DNA from: Paenibacillus radicis (ex Xue et al. 2023)
GTDB lineage: Bacteria > Bacillota > Bacilli > Paenibacillales > NBRC-103111
Direction of reading: 5' to 3'
DNA length: 64,000 nt
Assembly: GCF_024722015.1 (NCBI RefSeq)
Contig: NZ_JANQBD010000002.1
Span: 186,001-250,000, forward strand
The notes under the pieces are model-generated. The model saw only the letters and a list, made by a program, of their open reading frames with translations, did no database searches and was not told the origin of the DNA. This document shows, in pieces, positions 1 to 7,494 of this stretch. The first letter of the stretch is position 1, and the number at the start of each line of letters is the position of its first letter. A program made the position numbers and the translations under genes.

Positions 1-254
1 TGCTTTTGGATAATGGTGTCTCCGCCAACTGGAGCTATCATGGGGTGTATGTTCCAATCTGGACTATTGGTTACCAAACCTTCATCTTCATTATGTTGGA
101 TATATAAAACGGGAGTACCGCATGCTCTAGCCTTTTGGATAAGTCCACTTATGCGCTCTAGTAAACCCTCACCGTCGTATACTGGATAGGCTTCATGAAA
201 CATGCCATTTTGAACATCAATTACAAGCAAGGCACTTTCAATATTCGTTATCAA
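1..254 (-). CDS. Cysteine hydrolase (isochorismatase/nicotinamidase-like), N-terminal part
   Basis: The gene runs off the left edge, so only the first 84 codons are present. They read as the start of an isochorismatase-fold cysteine hydrolase: a hydrophobic strand followed by VIDVQNGM, where the Asp is the first residue of the family's Asp-Lys-Cys triad, then a helix and the strand VLYIQHNEDEG. The Lys and Cys of the triad would lie beyond the edge. The start is a TTG at 254, chosen because GGGGTGAG lies just upstream and no in-frame ATG fits. It begins 78 bp after the stop of the MFS gene in the same direction, so it may be the last gene of that transcript. The substrate cannot be told from this part. 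Confidence 0.85.
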   Translation of the reverse strand, partial: MITNIESALLVIDVQNGMFHEAYPVYDGEGLLERISGLIQKARACGTPVLYIQHNEDEGLVTNSPDWNIHPMIAPVGGDTIIQK

Positions 255-332
255 TATCTCACCCCATGATTATAATAATGGGCCATGTCGTAACTATGCA
301 GCTATTGTACTTTCTGAACGTCCGACTACTCG

Positions 333-1700
333 TCATTCAACACCTTTTCGCATGTTCCCTCTGGGCATCCTCACGGTCAAAGCAAGCATCAGTACACCAA
401 TTCCCGCACATATCCACGCCATACTGTGCAGATGCGGGGTGGTGATGTTTTTGCCGAAGAGCGCTACAAGCAGGCTAGAAGAAAGAATCGTTCCGATAAA
501 CCGGGAAGTCATGAAAAGTCCGGAGGCAATACCGGTTTCTTCTTTCGTTACGAAATCGTAAAGTGCCGTCTGCATGCCCAAATTGTTAAAGCCGTTGGCG
601 ATCCCGAGCACGCAAAGCACTAGGAATATCGTCACCGCGCTCGCCTGATCCTGAATGAGCAACAGCAGCAAGCTTCCCCCAACGACCGAAGCCGTACCGG
701 CAATCAGCGGCGGCTTTGATCCGCTCCGGTCAATCCAGCGCCCGACCAGCGGCGTAACCAATACACTAAAGCCGGCGATCGACAACATGACAAGACCTGT
801 CTTCTGCGGGTCCATCATCTGCACACGCTGCAAGTAAGACGGAATGCCAAACATGATAGAATAAAACGCAATATTCGTCAAAATAAACTGCACATAGATA
901 CGGGTTACATTCATATTTTTCCGCAAAAATGCAACATTGATAAACGGCTTGCTTTGTCTGAGCTCATATCGGTAAAGCCAGAACGACAATCCCGCTCCGA
1001 CTATGAGCTTCCATAGGCTTAATCCATCAGCCAGCGACAGGAAAAACAGCAGCCACATGAAAATGGTAGCAGAAAATAACGCGACGCCCGGCCAATCCAT
1101 ATCGGCGGCACGTCCGGCCGTTTTTGGATCTTTTGGAAATACCTTCCACGCTAGCAAAAAGGAACCGATAATAAACGGAAAGTTGCAAATGAAAATCAGA
1201 GGCCAATCTCCGTAGTGCAGTAACAATCCTCCGAGTGAGGGACCGAATGCAGCCGATGTGCTGGAAAATATCGATATGATGCCAAGCGCCTTCGCTTGAT
1301 TGGAAGTGATTTGACTACGGATTATTCCCATGCCGGACGGAAACAAAGCCGAACTGCCCATAGCCTGGATGATCCTAAACCCGATTAGCCAACCGAAGCT
1401 AGGAGACAGCGGAGCGAGGCTCGACGACAAGGTCACGAGCAGCAGCCCGAGCATAAACACCTTTTTGCGGCCGAACAAATCGCTCCACTTGCCCATGAGC
1501 GGCTGTCCGATCGCACTGGCCAAATAATAAGTGGAGATAAGCCAGGATACGTCGGCAAATGTAAGCTGGAAATCCTCTTGCAACCGGGCCAAAGCAACCG
1601 AAATCATCGTGGTATTGAGCGGGTTTAGCAAGGTGCCGAGAGCTACAGCAGTAATAAGCAGCATTTCTCTTCGTTTGACCGCGGTCTCTTTGAGCTCCAT
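333..1700 (-). CDS. MFS drug-type efflux transporter, DHA2-like
   Basis: This is a 455-residue inner-membrane protein made almost entirely of hydrophobic segments. Near the N-terminus it has LNPLNTTMISVALARLQ followed by the loop GKWSDLFGRKKVF, which matches the MFS signature between helices 2 and 3, and a GPSLGGLLL stretch typical of drug/H+ antiporters. It would export a small molecule using the proton gradient; the substrate is not shown by sequence. It starts only 9 bp after the stop of the ArsR-rhodanese regulator at 1710, so the two are clearly co-transcribed and the pump is probably controlled by that regulator. Length is slightly short for a 14-helix DHA2 protein. Confidence 0.88.
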   Translation of the reverse strand: MELKETAVKRREMLLITAVALGTLLNPLNTTMISVALARLQEDFQLTFADVSWLISTYYLASAIGQPLMGKWSDLFGRKKVFMLGLLLVTLSSSLAPLSPSFGWLIGFRIIQAMGSSALFPSGMGIIRSQITSNQAKALGIISIFSSTSAAFGPSLGGLLLHYGDWPLIFICNFPFIIGSFLLAWKVFPKDPKTAGRAADMDWPGVALFSATIFMWLLFFLSLADGLSLWKLIVGAGLSFWLYRYELRQSKPFINVAFLRKNMNVTRIYVQFILTNIAFYSIMFGIPSYLQRVQMMDPQKTGLVMLSIAGFSVLVTPLVGRWIDRSGSKPPLIAGTASVVGGSLLLLLIQDQASAVTIFLVLCVLGIANGFNNLGMQTALYDFVTKEETGIASGLFMTSRFIGTILSSSLLVALFGKNITTPHLHSMAWICAGIGVLMLALTVRMPRGNMRKGVE

Positions 1701-1709
1701 GATATAATG

Positions 1710-2399
1710 TCACCTCATTATTCTTTCATCCGAAAACCGTAAGGACTTCATGTGTTGTTTCCACTCATTTATCCCCTCTTCCAACCGGTATGCTTGGAAC
1801 CCTTTATTACGTAACTCCTCTACTGCTTGTGCCGCGTATGCGCAGTAAGGACCGCGGCAGTAAACTACAATATCAAGATTACTAGACTGCTTATTCATTT
1901 GCTCTACTAATTCATTCATCGGAATGGAAAGCGCTCCAGGAACATGGTCATATTCGTACTCTTCGATAGGTCGTACATCAATTAGTATGATTTCTCCCAG
2001 CTTCTGTCTGGACAATACTTCATCTAAAGTAACTTTATGAAAGCTGTCACGAGGATTCAAAAATTGTTCTTTTATCCTCTGTACGTCTGATAGCTGGTGC
2101 TCTCCTGCTCTCCATAAAGACAGCAATAATTCATTGACCGCCGTGTTCGCCAACTCATAATACACAAATGTTCCCTTCTTCCTAGATGTCACCAAACAAG
2201 CTTCAGAGAGGACTTGAAGATGTTGAGACACGTTGGCTATGGTCATATTCGTCTGTTGAGCAAGCTTTTCGACGGACTTCTCGCCTTGAGATAGCAGGTC
2301 GAGAAGTTCAAGCCGCCTTTCGCTAGATAAACATTTTCCGATCCGAGCAAATTGTTTATAAATAGCATCTTTGAAAGGTCTTCCGTTGGGTACATCCAT
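1710..2399 (-). CDS. ArsR-family regulator fused to a rhodanese domain
   Basis: The first ~100 residues form a winged helix of the ArsR/SmtB type (LSSERRLELLDLLSQGEKSV, then TNMTIANVSQHLQVLSEA as recognition helix). The last ~100 residues are a rhodanese domain (LIDVRPIEEYEYDHVPGAL) with the active-site loop YCRGPYCAYA; the first Cys is in the position of the catalytic sulfur carrier. Such fusions are thought to sense sulfur or redox species. The start at 2399 is preferred over an ATG 35 codons upstream because AGGTGG sits 7 bp before it and a consensus promoter would lie inside the longer version. It is co-transcribed with the MFS pump. Confidence 0.9.
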   Translation of the reverse strand: MDVPNGRPFKDAIYKQFARIGKCLSSERRLELLDLLSQGEKSVEKLAQQTNMTIANVSQHLQVLSEACLVTSRKKGTFVYYELANTAVNELLLSLWRAGEHQLSDVQRIKEQFLNPRDSFHKVTLDEVLSRQKLGEIILIDVRPIEEYEYDHVPGALSIPMNELVEQMNKQSSNLDIVVYCRGPYCAYAAQAVEELRNKGFQAYRLEEGINEWKQHMKSLRFSDERIMR

Positions 2400-2421
2400 C
2401 TCATCGCCACCTATATTCAAG

Positions 2422-2461
2422 AATTCAATTGAATTATATATAATCTTCCTTTCATTGTCAA
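2422..2461 (-). promoter_or_regulatory. Sigma-A promoter with palindromic operator for the ArsR-rhodanese/MFS operon
   Basis: On the minus strand TTGACA (2461-2456), a 17-bp spacer and TATAAT (2438-2433) give a perfect sigma-A promoter. A 14-bp perfect palindrome, AATTCAATTGAATT, covers 2422-2435, overlapping the -10 and the probable transcription start. This position suits a repressor, most simply the ArsR-type protein encoded 25 bp downstream. Confidence 0.85.
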
Positions 2462-2529
2462 AACTTTTATTAATGCAATATGGGATGTGGGATGTACGGT
2501 TCAAGTCCTTCTAGGGGGCTTAAAAGGGG

Positions 2530-2577
2530 AGTAAGCAGTTGATGATGTTAGGCTTCAATTTATGGGAACTGCTTACT
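2530..2577 (-). terminator. Hairpin after the pentapeptide gene, possible terminator
   Basis: Two 11-bp arms (AGTAAGCAGTT and its exact complement) are separated by 26 bp. On the minus strand the stem is followed by CCCCTTTT, a weak U tract. It lies 37 bp downstream of the pentapeptide gene stop. The long loop and short U run make termination only probable. Confidence 0.5.
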
Positions 2578-2613
2578 TAGGGATAGTGGGGGTGGATCAC
2601 GAGTATTTTATTA

Positions 2614-3087
2614 TCAAGCTCTGTTATTGATTAAATCCGAAATTAGGATACCGTTTATTTTTAATCCTGAAATGTCACAATCTACGATCTCAACATTTGA
2701 TAAATCACAGTTTCTTAGCTGCCCATTTGACAGATTACAGTTATGAAAACTTATTGGTTTATATTGTCCTTCGGGATTATAGTTTCCGTCTTCTTCCTTA
2801 GGAAGGACCACATTGTGAAATTCTGTTCCAAATAAATGGACATGATCAAGAACAGCGTGACTAAAATTAGCATGCTTGATTTCTACACTAGATAAATTAG
2901 CATTTGAAATCTTCATTCCACCCATGTTTACATCATTCAAATTCATTTTGCTCATGTTCGTGTTATTAATTTTTGTCTTTGCTAAGCTGACATTATTGAT
3001 ATCAAGCTCCTCAGCTCTGACATCCTGTAGCTTAGAAGCAGTGATGTCTGCCATTTGTAAGTCGAATGTCTCCACCTTTAAATTCAT
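2614..3087 (-). CDS. Pentapeptide-repeat protein
   Basis: A 157-residue protein whose sequence repeats every five residues with a hydrophobic or polar central position: NNTNMSKMNLNDVNMGG, ISNANLSSVEIKHANFSHA and later NCNLSNGQLRNCDLSNVEI. This gives the right-handed quadrilateral beta-helix of the pentapeptide-repeat family. There is a short break around residues 90-115 (EEDGNYNPEGQYKPI), often seen between two helical blocks. Some family members bind DNA gyrase and give quinolone resistance (Qnr, MfpA), but the function here is not known. The start is supported by GGAGGAG 8 bp upstream. No signal peptide is present, so it should be cytoplasmic. It stands alone. Confidence 0.88.
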   Translation of the reverse strand: MNLKVETFDLQMADITASKLQDVRAEELDINNVSLAKTKINNTNMSKMNLNDVNMGGMKISNANLSSVEIKHANFSHAVLDHVHLFGTEFHNVVLPKEEDGNYNPEGQYKPISFHNCNLSNGQLRNCDLSNVEIVDCDISGLKINGILISDLINNRA

Positions 3088-3425
3088 GATTGTTTCTCCT
3101 CCGTATATATCAATTAAACTACATATGTTATTTCTCTATAAATCCAATTTAACCTCTTTTATCCATTATGTTATCCTGCCTTTTCGTAGCGACGGACTGC
3201 CCACATTGCATTTCCAAGTATAAAATATTTCTCATTAACCATAAAAAGTGATAATAAAAAGCCCATGCGCCGTCTCCTCAATGGACTTCTTGCTGGATGC
3301 TTGAAAATCAATGACTCTACTTGGACGTTGTTGGAGAGGAATCTATAATCGATATCGAACAAGTGGTTTAATAAACCATGGAGCAGCTGCCGCGGCATAC
3401 TGCTCTTTGGTTTCGGAGGAATGGA

Positions 3426-3798
3426 TCATCCCAAATTGTTGTTTTGTCGAACTGCTAGCTCATCACGTAACTTGGTTAGAACTTCACCAAGCCAGTTTGT
3501 TCCCCTCCAAGTAGATCTGTTTTGAGCCATTGGATCCTCAGCTGATAACCCTATTCCCCAAATGTTGTCATCGGGACTTGCCTCAACAATCGTTGTACCA
3601 ACAGTTTTAAGCAGCTCTCTTAGAATAACGTCATTCTGCAAAAATTTGGCCTTATTTGCCAAGTAAACATACTCTCTGCATTTACTTTCCCAGACTACTC
3701 TATCAAAATTTTTAACAGCTCTACCTAATGCTTTCTGTTGTCTTGGATCTTTAAAAAGGCGATTGCGTCCTCCAAAAGAATGTAAACTTCTCTTTCAT
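3426..3798 (-). pseudogene. NADAR-family (YbiA-like) gene with internal deletion
   Basis: A good start (ATG at 3798 after GGGAGTGG) begins MKEKFTFFWRTQSPF, the usual opening of NADAR-domain proteins, but then meets a stop. From the same point another frame continues LFKDPRQQKALGRAVKNFD and runs to the normal C-terminus, with EASPDDNIWGIGL, DPMAQNRSTWRG and LGEVLTKLRDEL all conserved. The middle of the protein, perhaps 50-60 residues including the beginning of the substrate pocket, is missing and the two ends are out of frame. NADAR proteins are N-glycosidases acting on riboflavin precursors or ADP-ribosyl groups; this copy cannot make one. A 78-residue remnant could start at an internal TTG (3662) but has no role I can support. 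Confidence 0.85.
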
Positions 3799-3832
3799 TC
3801 GTACCACTCCCATAAATTATTTTTTATTGTCT

Positions 3833-4150
3833 TTAATCGGGAATAGTATCAAATTGATTTAGCTCAAAGCTGTCTTCAAGAACATCTGTTGGAATTTCTG
3901 TCCAAAAACTCGATTGTAGCGGTTCATTTATCTCAAACAAACAATAAACAGTCTCTTCATCAAGATTATAAACAACTTCTTTTATCACAGGACTCAGCTC
4001 TCCAAGTTCAGTTTCCCACATAGTGGTACCACTTCCTTGTTTAAATTTCATACCTAAGGTTGGAACAAAAGGTAACTCTATACTTCTAATATAACCAGCA
4101 AGCATATACTCATTTTCGTCAATTACTCTAACAACTAGGCATACTTTCAT
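3833..4150 (-). CDS. Conserved-type hypothetical protein, 105 residues
   Basis: I do not recognise this protein. It is small and acidic, with a beta-rich look (MKVCLVVRVIDENEYMLAG, then PFVPTLGMKFKQGSGTTMW) and no signal peptide or membrane segment. The start at 4150 is chosen over an ATG two codons upstream because GGAGGG is 7 bp from it but only 1 bp from the upstream one. It lies 34 bp before the broken NADAR gene in the same direction and could share its transcript. A real gene is likely because of the ribosome site and the even, ordinary composition. Confidence 0.65.
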   Translation of the reverse strand: MKVCLVVRVIDENEYMLAGYIRSIELPFVPTLGMKFKQGSGTTMWETELGELSPVIKEVVYNLDEETVYCLFEINEPLQSSFWTEIPTDVLEDSFELNQFDTIPD

Positions 4151-4288
4151 ATTCATACCCTCCTCAAAAATCTTGCAACCTTTGTTTGCTTCAATAATTC
4201 TGCATAGTCACCAAGTTGTCCTGCCATATAGCACAATGAGGCTGCCGTAGTTACCAGCAGCCCCATCCACTTTGTTATTGAACTCCTA

Positions 4289-5335
4289 CTATTCTTTCAT
4301 CAATATAGCTGTTATTCCAGGTTCAATCAAATCAATAAATTTTACCGCATCGTCTCGGGTGCCGACTACATCGGCATAATGATACGGGATAACAATTCGC
4401 GGATGAATAATATTTGCTGCTTTAGCTGCTTCCTCGTAAGCCATCGTATACGTGCCACCCATTGGAAGGAATGCAACGTCTGCATCGATGTCCTTCATCT
4501 CCGGAATCAAATCCGTATCCCCAGCCATGTAGTATGACGCTCCGTTCACCTTAATAATATACCCTACCCATTCCTTATCTTTCGGATGATTACTGGATTG
4601 AGTATTATACGCAGGTACAGCCTTATAAGAAATACCCTCCACAGTCCCTTCTTCATTAGGAACTGCACCGACCACTTTTTCGAATCCGGCTGCTGTCACT
4701 TTGTCCTGCTCTTTAGTTGGAAATACAATTGTAGCATCTTTTTTAGCTACCTTTTGAATATCATTGATGTTGAAATGATCACCATGCGTATGTGTAATAA
4801 AAATAATGTCTCCATCCATAGGCTCGCCATCCACCTTATAAGGATCGACGTAGATCACCTTCTCGCCGGTTAGCTTCACCATTGACTGCTTGTACAACTG
4901 AACTCCCTTTAACACATTCGATTTGGTCTTGATAGAAACCGCCATTGTCTCTTTAGTCCAGACAACTCCAGCACCCAGCTTGTCTTGAATGAAAGTAAGA
5001 TCGACATAGACCCGATTATCCTTCAGAAAGGGCTTATTCCCGCTCATAGTAGCTTCAGGTTTAAACGTTACAACTGTATCTCCCTCACCGATACGTACCG
5101 ATTTAGTATTCACATCCCAAATAACTGGAATCCCCATATTTTCAGCAACGATCCTGACTGGGAGGTAAACGCTTGCCGATACCGAATATGGCTTAGCATC
5201 CGGAAACACAATATTGCGGCCGTCCACCTGGACAGTCGCCTGGTCATTCGCCATCTTTTGATCTGCTGCGAATAGCGTCCCGGCACCTGTGAAAGACAGG
5301 AGTAAGACTAGTAAAACGGTAACACTCAACTTCAT
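4289..5335 (-). CDS. Secreted stalk-domain plus metallo-beta-lactamase-fold hydrolase
   Basis: Residues 1-24 are a signal peptide ending at AGTLFAA. Residues ~30-140 form a copper-amine-oxidase N-terminal-like stalk domain (VYLPVRIVAENMGIPVIWD and VYVDLTFIQDKLGAGVVW, two repeats), common in Paenibacillus surface proteins. Residues ~145-348 are a metallo-beta-lactamase fold of the UlaG/YtkL-like group with the metal motif THTHGDHFN, a later AGDTD and the C-terminal IPYHYAD histidine. The protein should therefore be a metal-dependent hydrolase working outside the membrane, with the stalk perhaps placing it on the cell wall. Its relatives are usually cytoplasmic, so the secreted form is notable. 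The substrate is unknown. It appears to be transcribed alone. Confidence 0.88.
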   Translation of the reverse strand: MKLSVTVLLVLLLSFTGAGTLFAADQKMANDQATVQVDGRNIVFPDAKPYSVSASVYLPVRIVAENMGIPVIWDVNTKSVRIGEGDTVVTFKPEATMSGNKPFLKDNRVYVDLTFIQDKLGAGVVWTKETMAVSIKTKSNVLKGVQLYKQSMVKLTGEKVIYVDPYKVDGEPMDGDIIFITHTHGDHFNINDIQKVAKKDATIVFPTKEQDKVTAAGFEKVVGAVPNEEGTVEGISYKAVPAYNTQSSNHPKDKEWVGYIIKVNGASYYMAGDTDLIPEMKDIDADVAFLPMGGTYTMAYEEAAKAANIIHPRIVIPYHYADVVGTRDDAVKFIDLIEPGITAILMKE

Positions 5336-5596
5336 TTGGATACCCTCCTAAATATTATAGTTATTACCATCTGGAATGTTAACGGACCGAAGCCTGATTA
5401 TTAGGTATTATCAAACCTTAGCCGCAGCTTCCATTGAGGTTAACATTCTACAAGTACCATAAAATTCCTTTATGCAGGAGAACAAAATATATAAAAAATC
5501 ATACGTTAAACAAAGAAGTATGCGATACAACGGAATTACGATACTTGCTACATTCTTTGGAAAGTAAATAGTCAAATAATTGAGCTTTAGTCTCCG

Positions 5597-6136
5597 TTAT
5601 TTCAAAAGCCAAGCGCTTAATGGTTCATCATCCCAAACTTGTACTTCTATGTACCTTTCTGGTCCATAATTACCCTGAGGATTCCATTCTTGCGGTATTC
5701 CGAATTCATTTATTACTTGATTGATCTCATTTAATGTATATACCTGTCCCCGGTACTTCTTTCCATCCATATATCTCATCGTTGGAAACAAATCCCCATA
5801 CGTAAAGCTTATGGAATCAGGATCGAATAATGCAACTGGTATACGAAGCTCCTTGCTCTTCTCAAACCACTCTAAGAGCCATGGACACTCTCCAACAGTC
5901 ATGTAATGAGGATATCTTCGAATAGGCTTTCCACCTTTAAGAATAAATAATTCTCTTGCTTTCGTTTCAAGACTTCGACGAATTGTCAGATAGTCCATTG
6001 ATCTATTACTCGCAAATCCCTTCCTCTGAACACGAATTTCGTTAAGAACTTGTTCAGCTTCTGCTGGTTCCAGATCCGATAAATTGCGAAAAGGTCCTGT
6101 AGCTTCATCAAAATAATGGCATAAAAAATCTATCAT
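5597..6136 (-). CDS. Hypothetical protein, third gene of the ZTP-riboswitch operon
   Basis: A 179-residue protein I cannot assign. It is soluble, with aromatic-rich stretches such as FLCHYFDEATGPFRNLSDL and YGPERYIEVQVWDD, and no membrane segment. A start at 6136 is preferred to one 29 codons upstream because GAGG lies 9 bp before it and the longer version would overlap the preceding acetyltransferase stop. It follows that gene by 43 bp and probably belongs to the transcript that begins at the ZTP riboswitch (7348-7417), after DJ-1/PfpI and GNAT genes. Its job may thus relate to purine or folate stress, but this is inference from position only. Confidence 0.7.
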   Translation of the reverse strand: MIDFLCHYFDEATGPFRNLSDLEPAEAEQVLNEIRVQRKGFASNRSMDYLTIRRSLETKARELFILKGGKPIRRYPHYMTVGECPWLLEWFEKSKELRIPVALFDPDSISFTYGDLFPTMRYMDGKKYRGQVYTLNEINQVINEFGIPQEWNPQGNYGPERYIEVQVWDDEPLSAWLLK

Positions 6137-6179
6137 AACGAAACCTCGCAATACAGTAATATACATCTGTTCAATCAGC

Positions 6180-6662
6180 TTAATGGGTAAGATCCTTAAT
6201 AAACGTAACTCTACTGTAACCACTTCTAAAAAAGTCTTTATCCTCGGATACCATGTCGAAGCCTATATTTCGATAAAATGTTAATGTAGTCTCATTCATC
6301 TCATGACCTAATGTGTAAAGAATAATCTTACTTTGCTGCATCTTTTTAATTCTGTTACAAATAGTGTTGATTAACTCCTTACCGATACCTTGACGTTGTA
6401 AGTCTTTTTTTACTGCTACTCCCACTATTTCATAAAAGCCTACCTCATCGTTAAATATATATCCTGCATGGCCATGGATTGCATTGCTCTCCCCGTCGTC
6501 ACATGCAACAAAAAATCCAATTTTATCATCTTCATCCTTAAAGAACTCATTCCATCTGGACGGATATTTTTCTATTATGAAATTTGGAAATTGTATGCGA
6601 TGTTCCATCATAATGTTTATAACATCCACTGTGTCATTACATGTAATAAGTCGAATGTTCAT
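6180..6662 (-). CDS. GNAT-family N-acetyltransferase
   Basis: A 160-residue single-domain GNAT protein. The acetyl-CoA binding motif A is visible as VGVAVKKDLQRQGIGKELINT (Q/RxxGxG/A type) in the middle, followed by a typical FYRNIGFDMV motif B near the C-terminus. It should transfer acetyl from acetyl-CoA to an amine on an unknown small molecule or protein. It is the second gene behind the ZTP riboswitch: the DJ-1/PfpI gene stops 28 bp upstream and the hypothetical gene follows. A GGGGGTG site is 5 bp before the ATG. Confidence 0.87.
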   Translation of the reverse strand: MNIRLITCNDTVDVINIMMEHRIQFPNFIIEKYPSRWNEFFKDEDDKIGFFVACDDGESNAIHGHAGYIFNDEVGFYEIVGVAVKKDLQRQGIGKELINTICNRIKKMQQSKIILYTLGHEMNETTLTFYRNIGFDMVSEDKDFFRSGYSRVTFIKDLTH

Positions 6663-6690
6663 CTGAGCACCCCCCTGATATTAAGTATCT

Positions 6691-7284
6691 TCAATAAATA
6701 TAGTCAGAATCGAGTTTACCTGTCTGATAGTAAGGATAGTCCATAGATTTTTGTATTTTTCGTACCGTTTCTGCATCAGTAAAGTATTCAAGTAGGTACA
6801 AACCCAGGTCAATCGAAGTAGCAACTCCGCCACCCGTAATAACATTTCCGTCCCTAACAATTCTTGCTCTAACTACTTCTTCACAATATGGTTCGAGAAA
6901 ATCGTAAGCTTGAGGGTTTGTTGTGGCCCTTCTTCCAGATAAAAAGCCAGCTGCCCCTAATAGTAATGCTCCTGTACAAACAGAAACCTTATATTGAACA
7001 TTGTTTGCTGTCTTTAACCATCTAAGAAATTGTACATCATCTTTAAGTTTTCTTGTCCCGATTCCACCTGGAACAAATATTAAATCATATTGAGATAAGT
7101 CAGGAGAAACATGTTCTATTTTCATTTTGATGCCTAATTCATCTGTAACTTCCGATTGGGTTGCACACACATCCCAAGACACATCCTCCATAAGTTTTAA
7201 GATCCTAAGACGTGTTATGGCATCATAAAACCCGACGAAATCTAACGTTGTCATTTGGTCAAACAGAATAAAAGCCATCTTCAT
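6691..7284 (-). CDS. DJ-1/PfpI-family protein behind a ZTP riboswitch
   Basis: A ~197-residue glutamine-amidotransferase-like protein of the DJ-1/PfpI/ThiJ family: the strand FVPGGIGTRKL, the nucleophile elbow VSVCTGALLLGAAG with the catalytic Cys, then AYDFLEPYCEEVVRARIVRD and GGGVATSIDLGLYLL. Relatives include deglycases, isonitrile hydratase-like proteins and AraC-type ligand domains; without a DNA-binding part this is an enzyme, substrate unknown. The ATG at 7284 has AGGTG 6 bp upstream; a GTG at 7293 is possible. It is the first gene after a ZTP aptamer and its terminator, so its expression should rise when ZTP/ZMP accumulates, that is when 10-formyl-THF is low. Confidence 0.88.
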   Translation of the reverse strand: MKMAFILFDQMTTLDFVGFYDAITRLRILKLMEDVSWDVCATQSEVTDELGIKMKIEHVSPDLSQYDLIFVPGGIGTRKLKDDVQFLRWLKTANNVQYKVSVCTGALLLGAAGFLSGRRATTNPQAYDFLEPYCEEVVRARIVRDGNVITGGGVATSIDLGLYLLEYFTDAETVRKIQKSMDYPYYQTGKLDSDYIY

Positions 7285-7310
7285 TTGGAACACCTGACCT
7301 TTCTATTATG

Positions 7311-7343
7311 AAAACAAAAAAAGCATTTGATCATTGATCAAAT
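7311..7343 (-). terminator. Expression-platform terminator of the ZTP riboswitch
   Basis: ATTTGATC, a 3-base loop and GATCAAAT form an 8-bp stem (7343-7325), followed by GC and eight U on the minus strand. It lies 4 bp downstream of the aptamer and upstream of the DJ-1/PfpI start, which is the usual place for a riboswitch terminator. It also would stop read-through from glnS. Confidence 0.88.
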
Positions 7344-7347
7344 ACTT

Positions 7348-7417
7348 TGCCCAGGCGTACGGCTATTTATCTGTGTACTCCCTCATGGTTCTCCATGTTT
7401 ACGCCAGTCACACACAG
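7348..7417 (-). promoter_or_regulatory. ZTP (pfl) riboswitch aptamer
   Basis: On the minus strand the sequence starts with a P1 arm CUGUGU, then GUGACUGGCG, a hairpin AUGG/CCAU, GAGGGAG and the closing arm ACACAG. After a short A/U linker comes GCCGUACGCCUGGGCA. The pieces UGACUGGCG and CGCCUGGGCA are the hallmark conserved parts of the ZTP/pfl class and pair to form its pseudoknot. ZTP riboswitches switch on de novo purine and folate genes when the alarmone ZTP builds up. Here the aptamer precedes a DJ-1/PfpI, GNAT, hypothetical operon instead. Confidence 0.92.
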
Positions 7418-7494
7418 TATTAAGTTATAAATAATCATACACATAAATACCAATATTTTCAATAAATAATGTTCAAACTAGCTTTTTCAAAGCT

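Noticed and set aside
3171..3398. 75-codon minus-strand frame between the pentapeptide gene and the NADAR remnant
   Set aside because: No ribosome site and no recognisable sequence; could be chance or an old relic.
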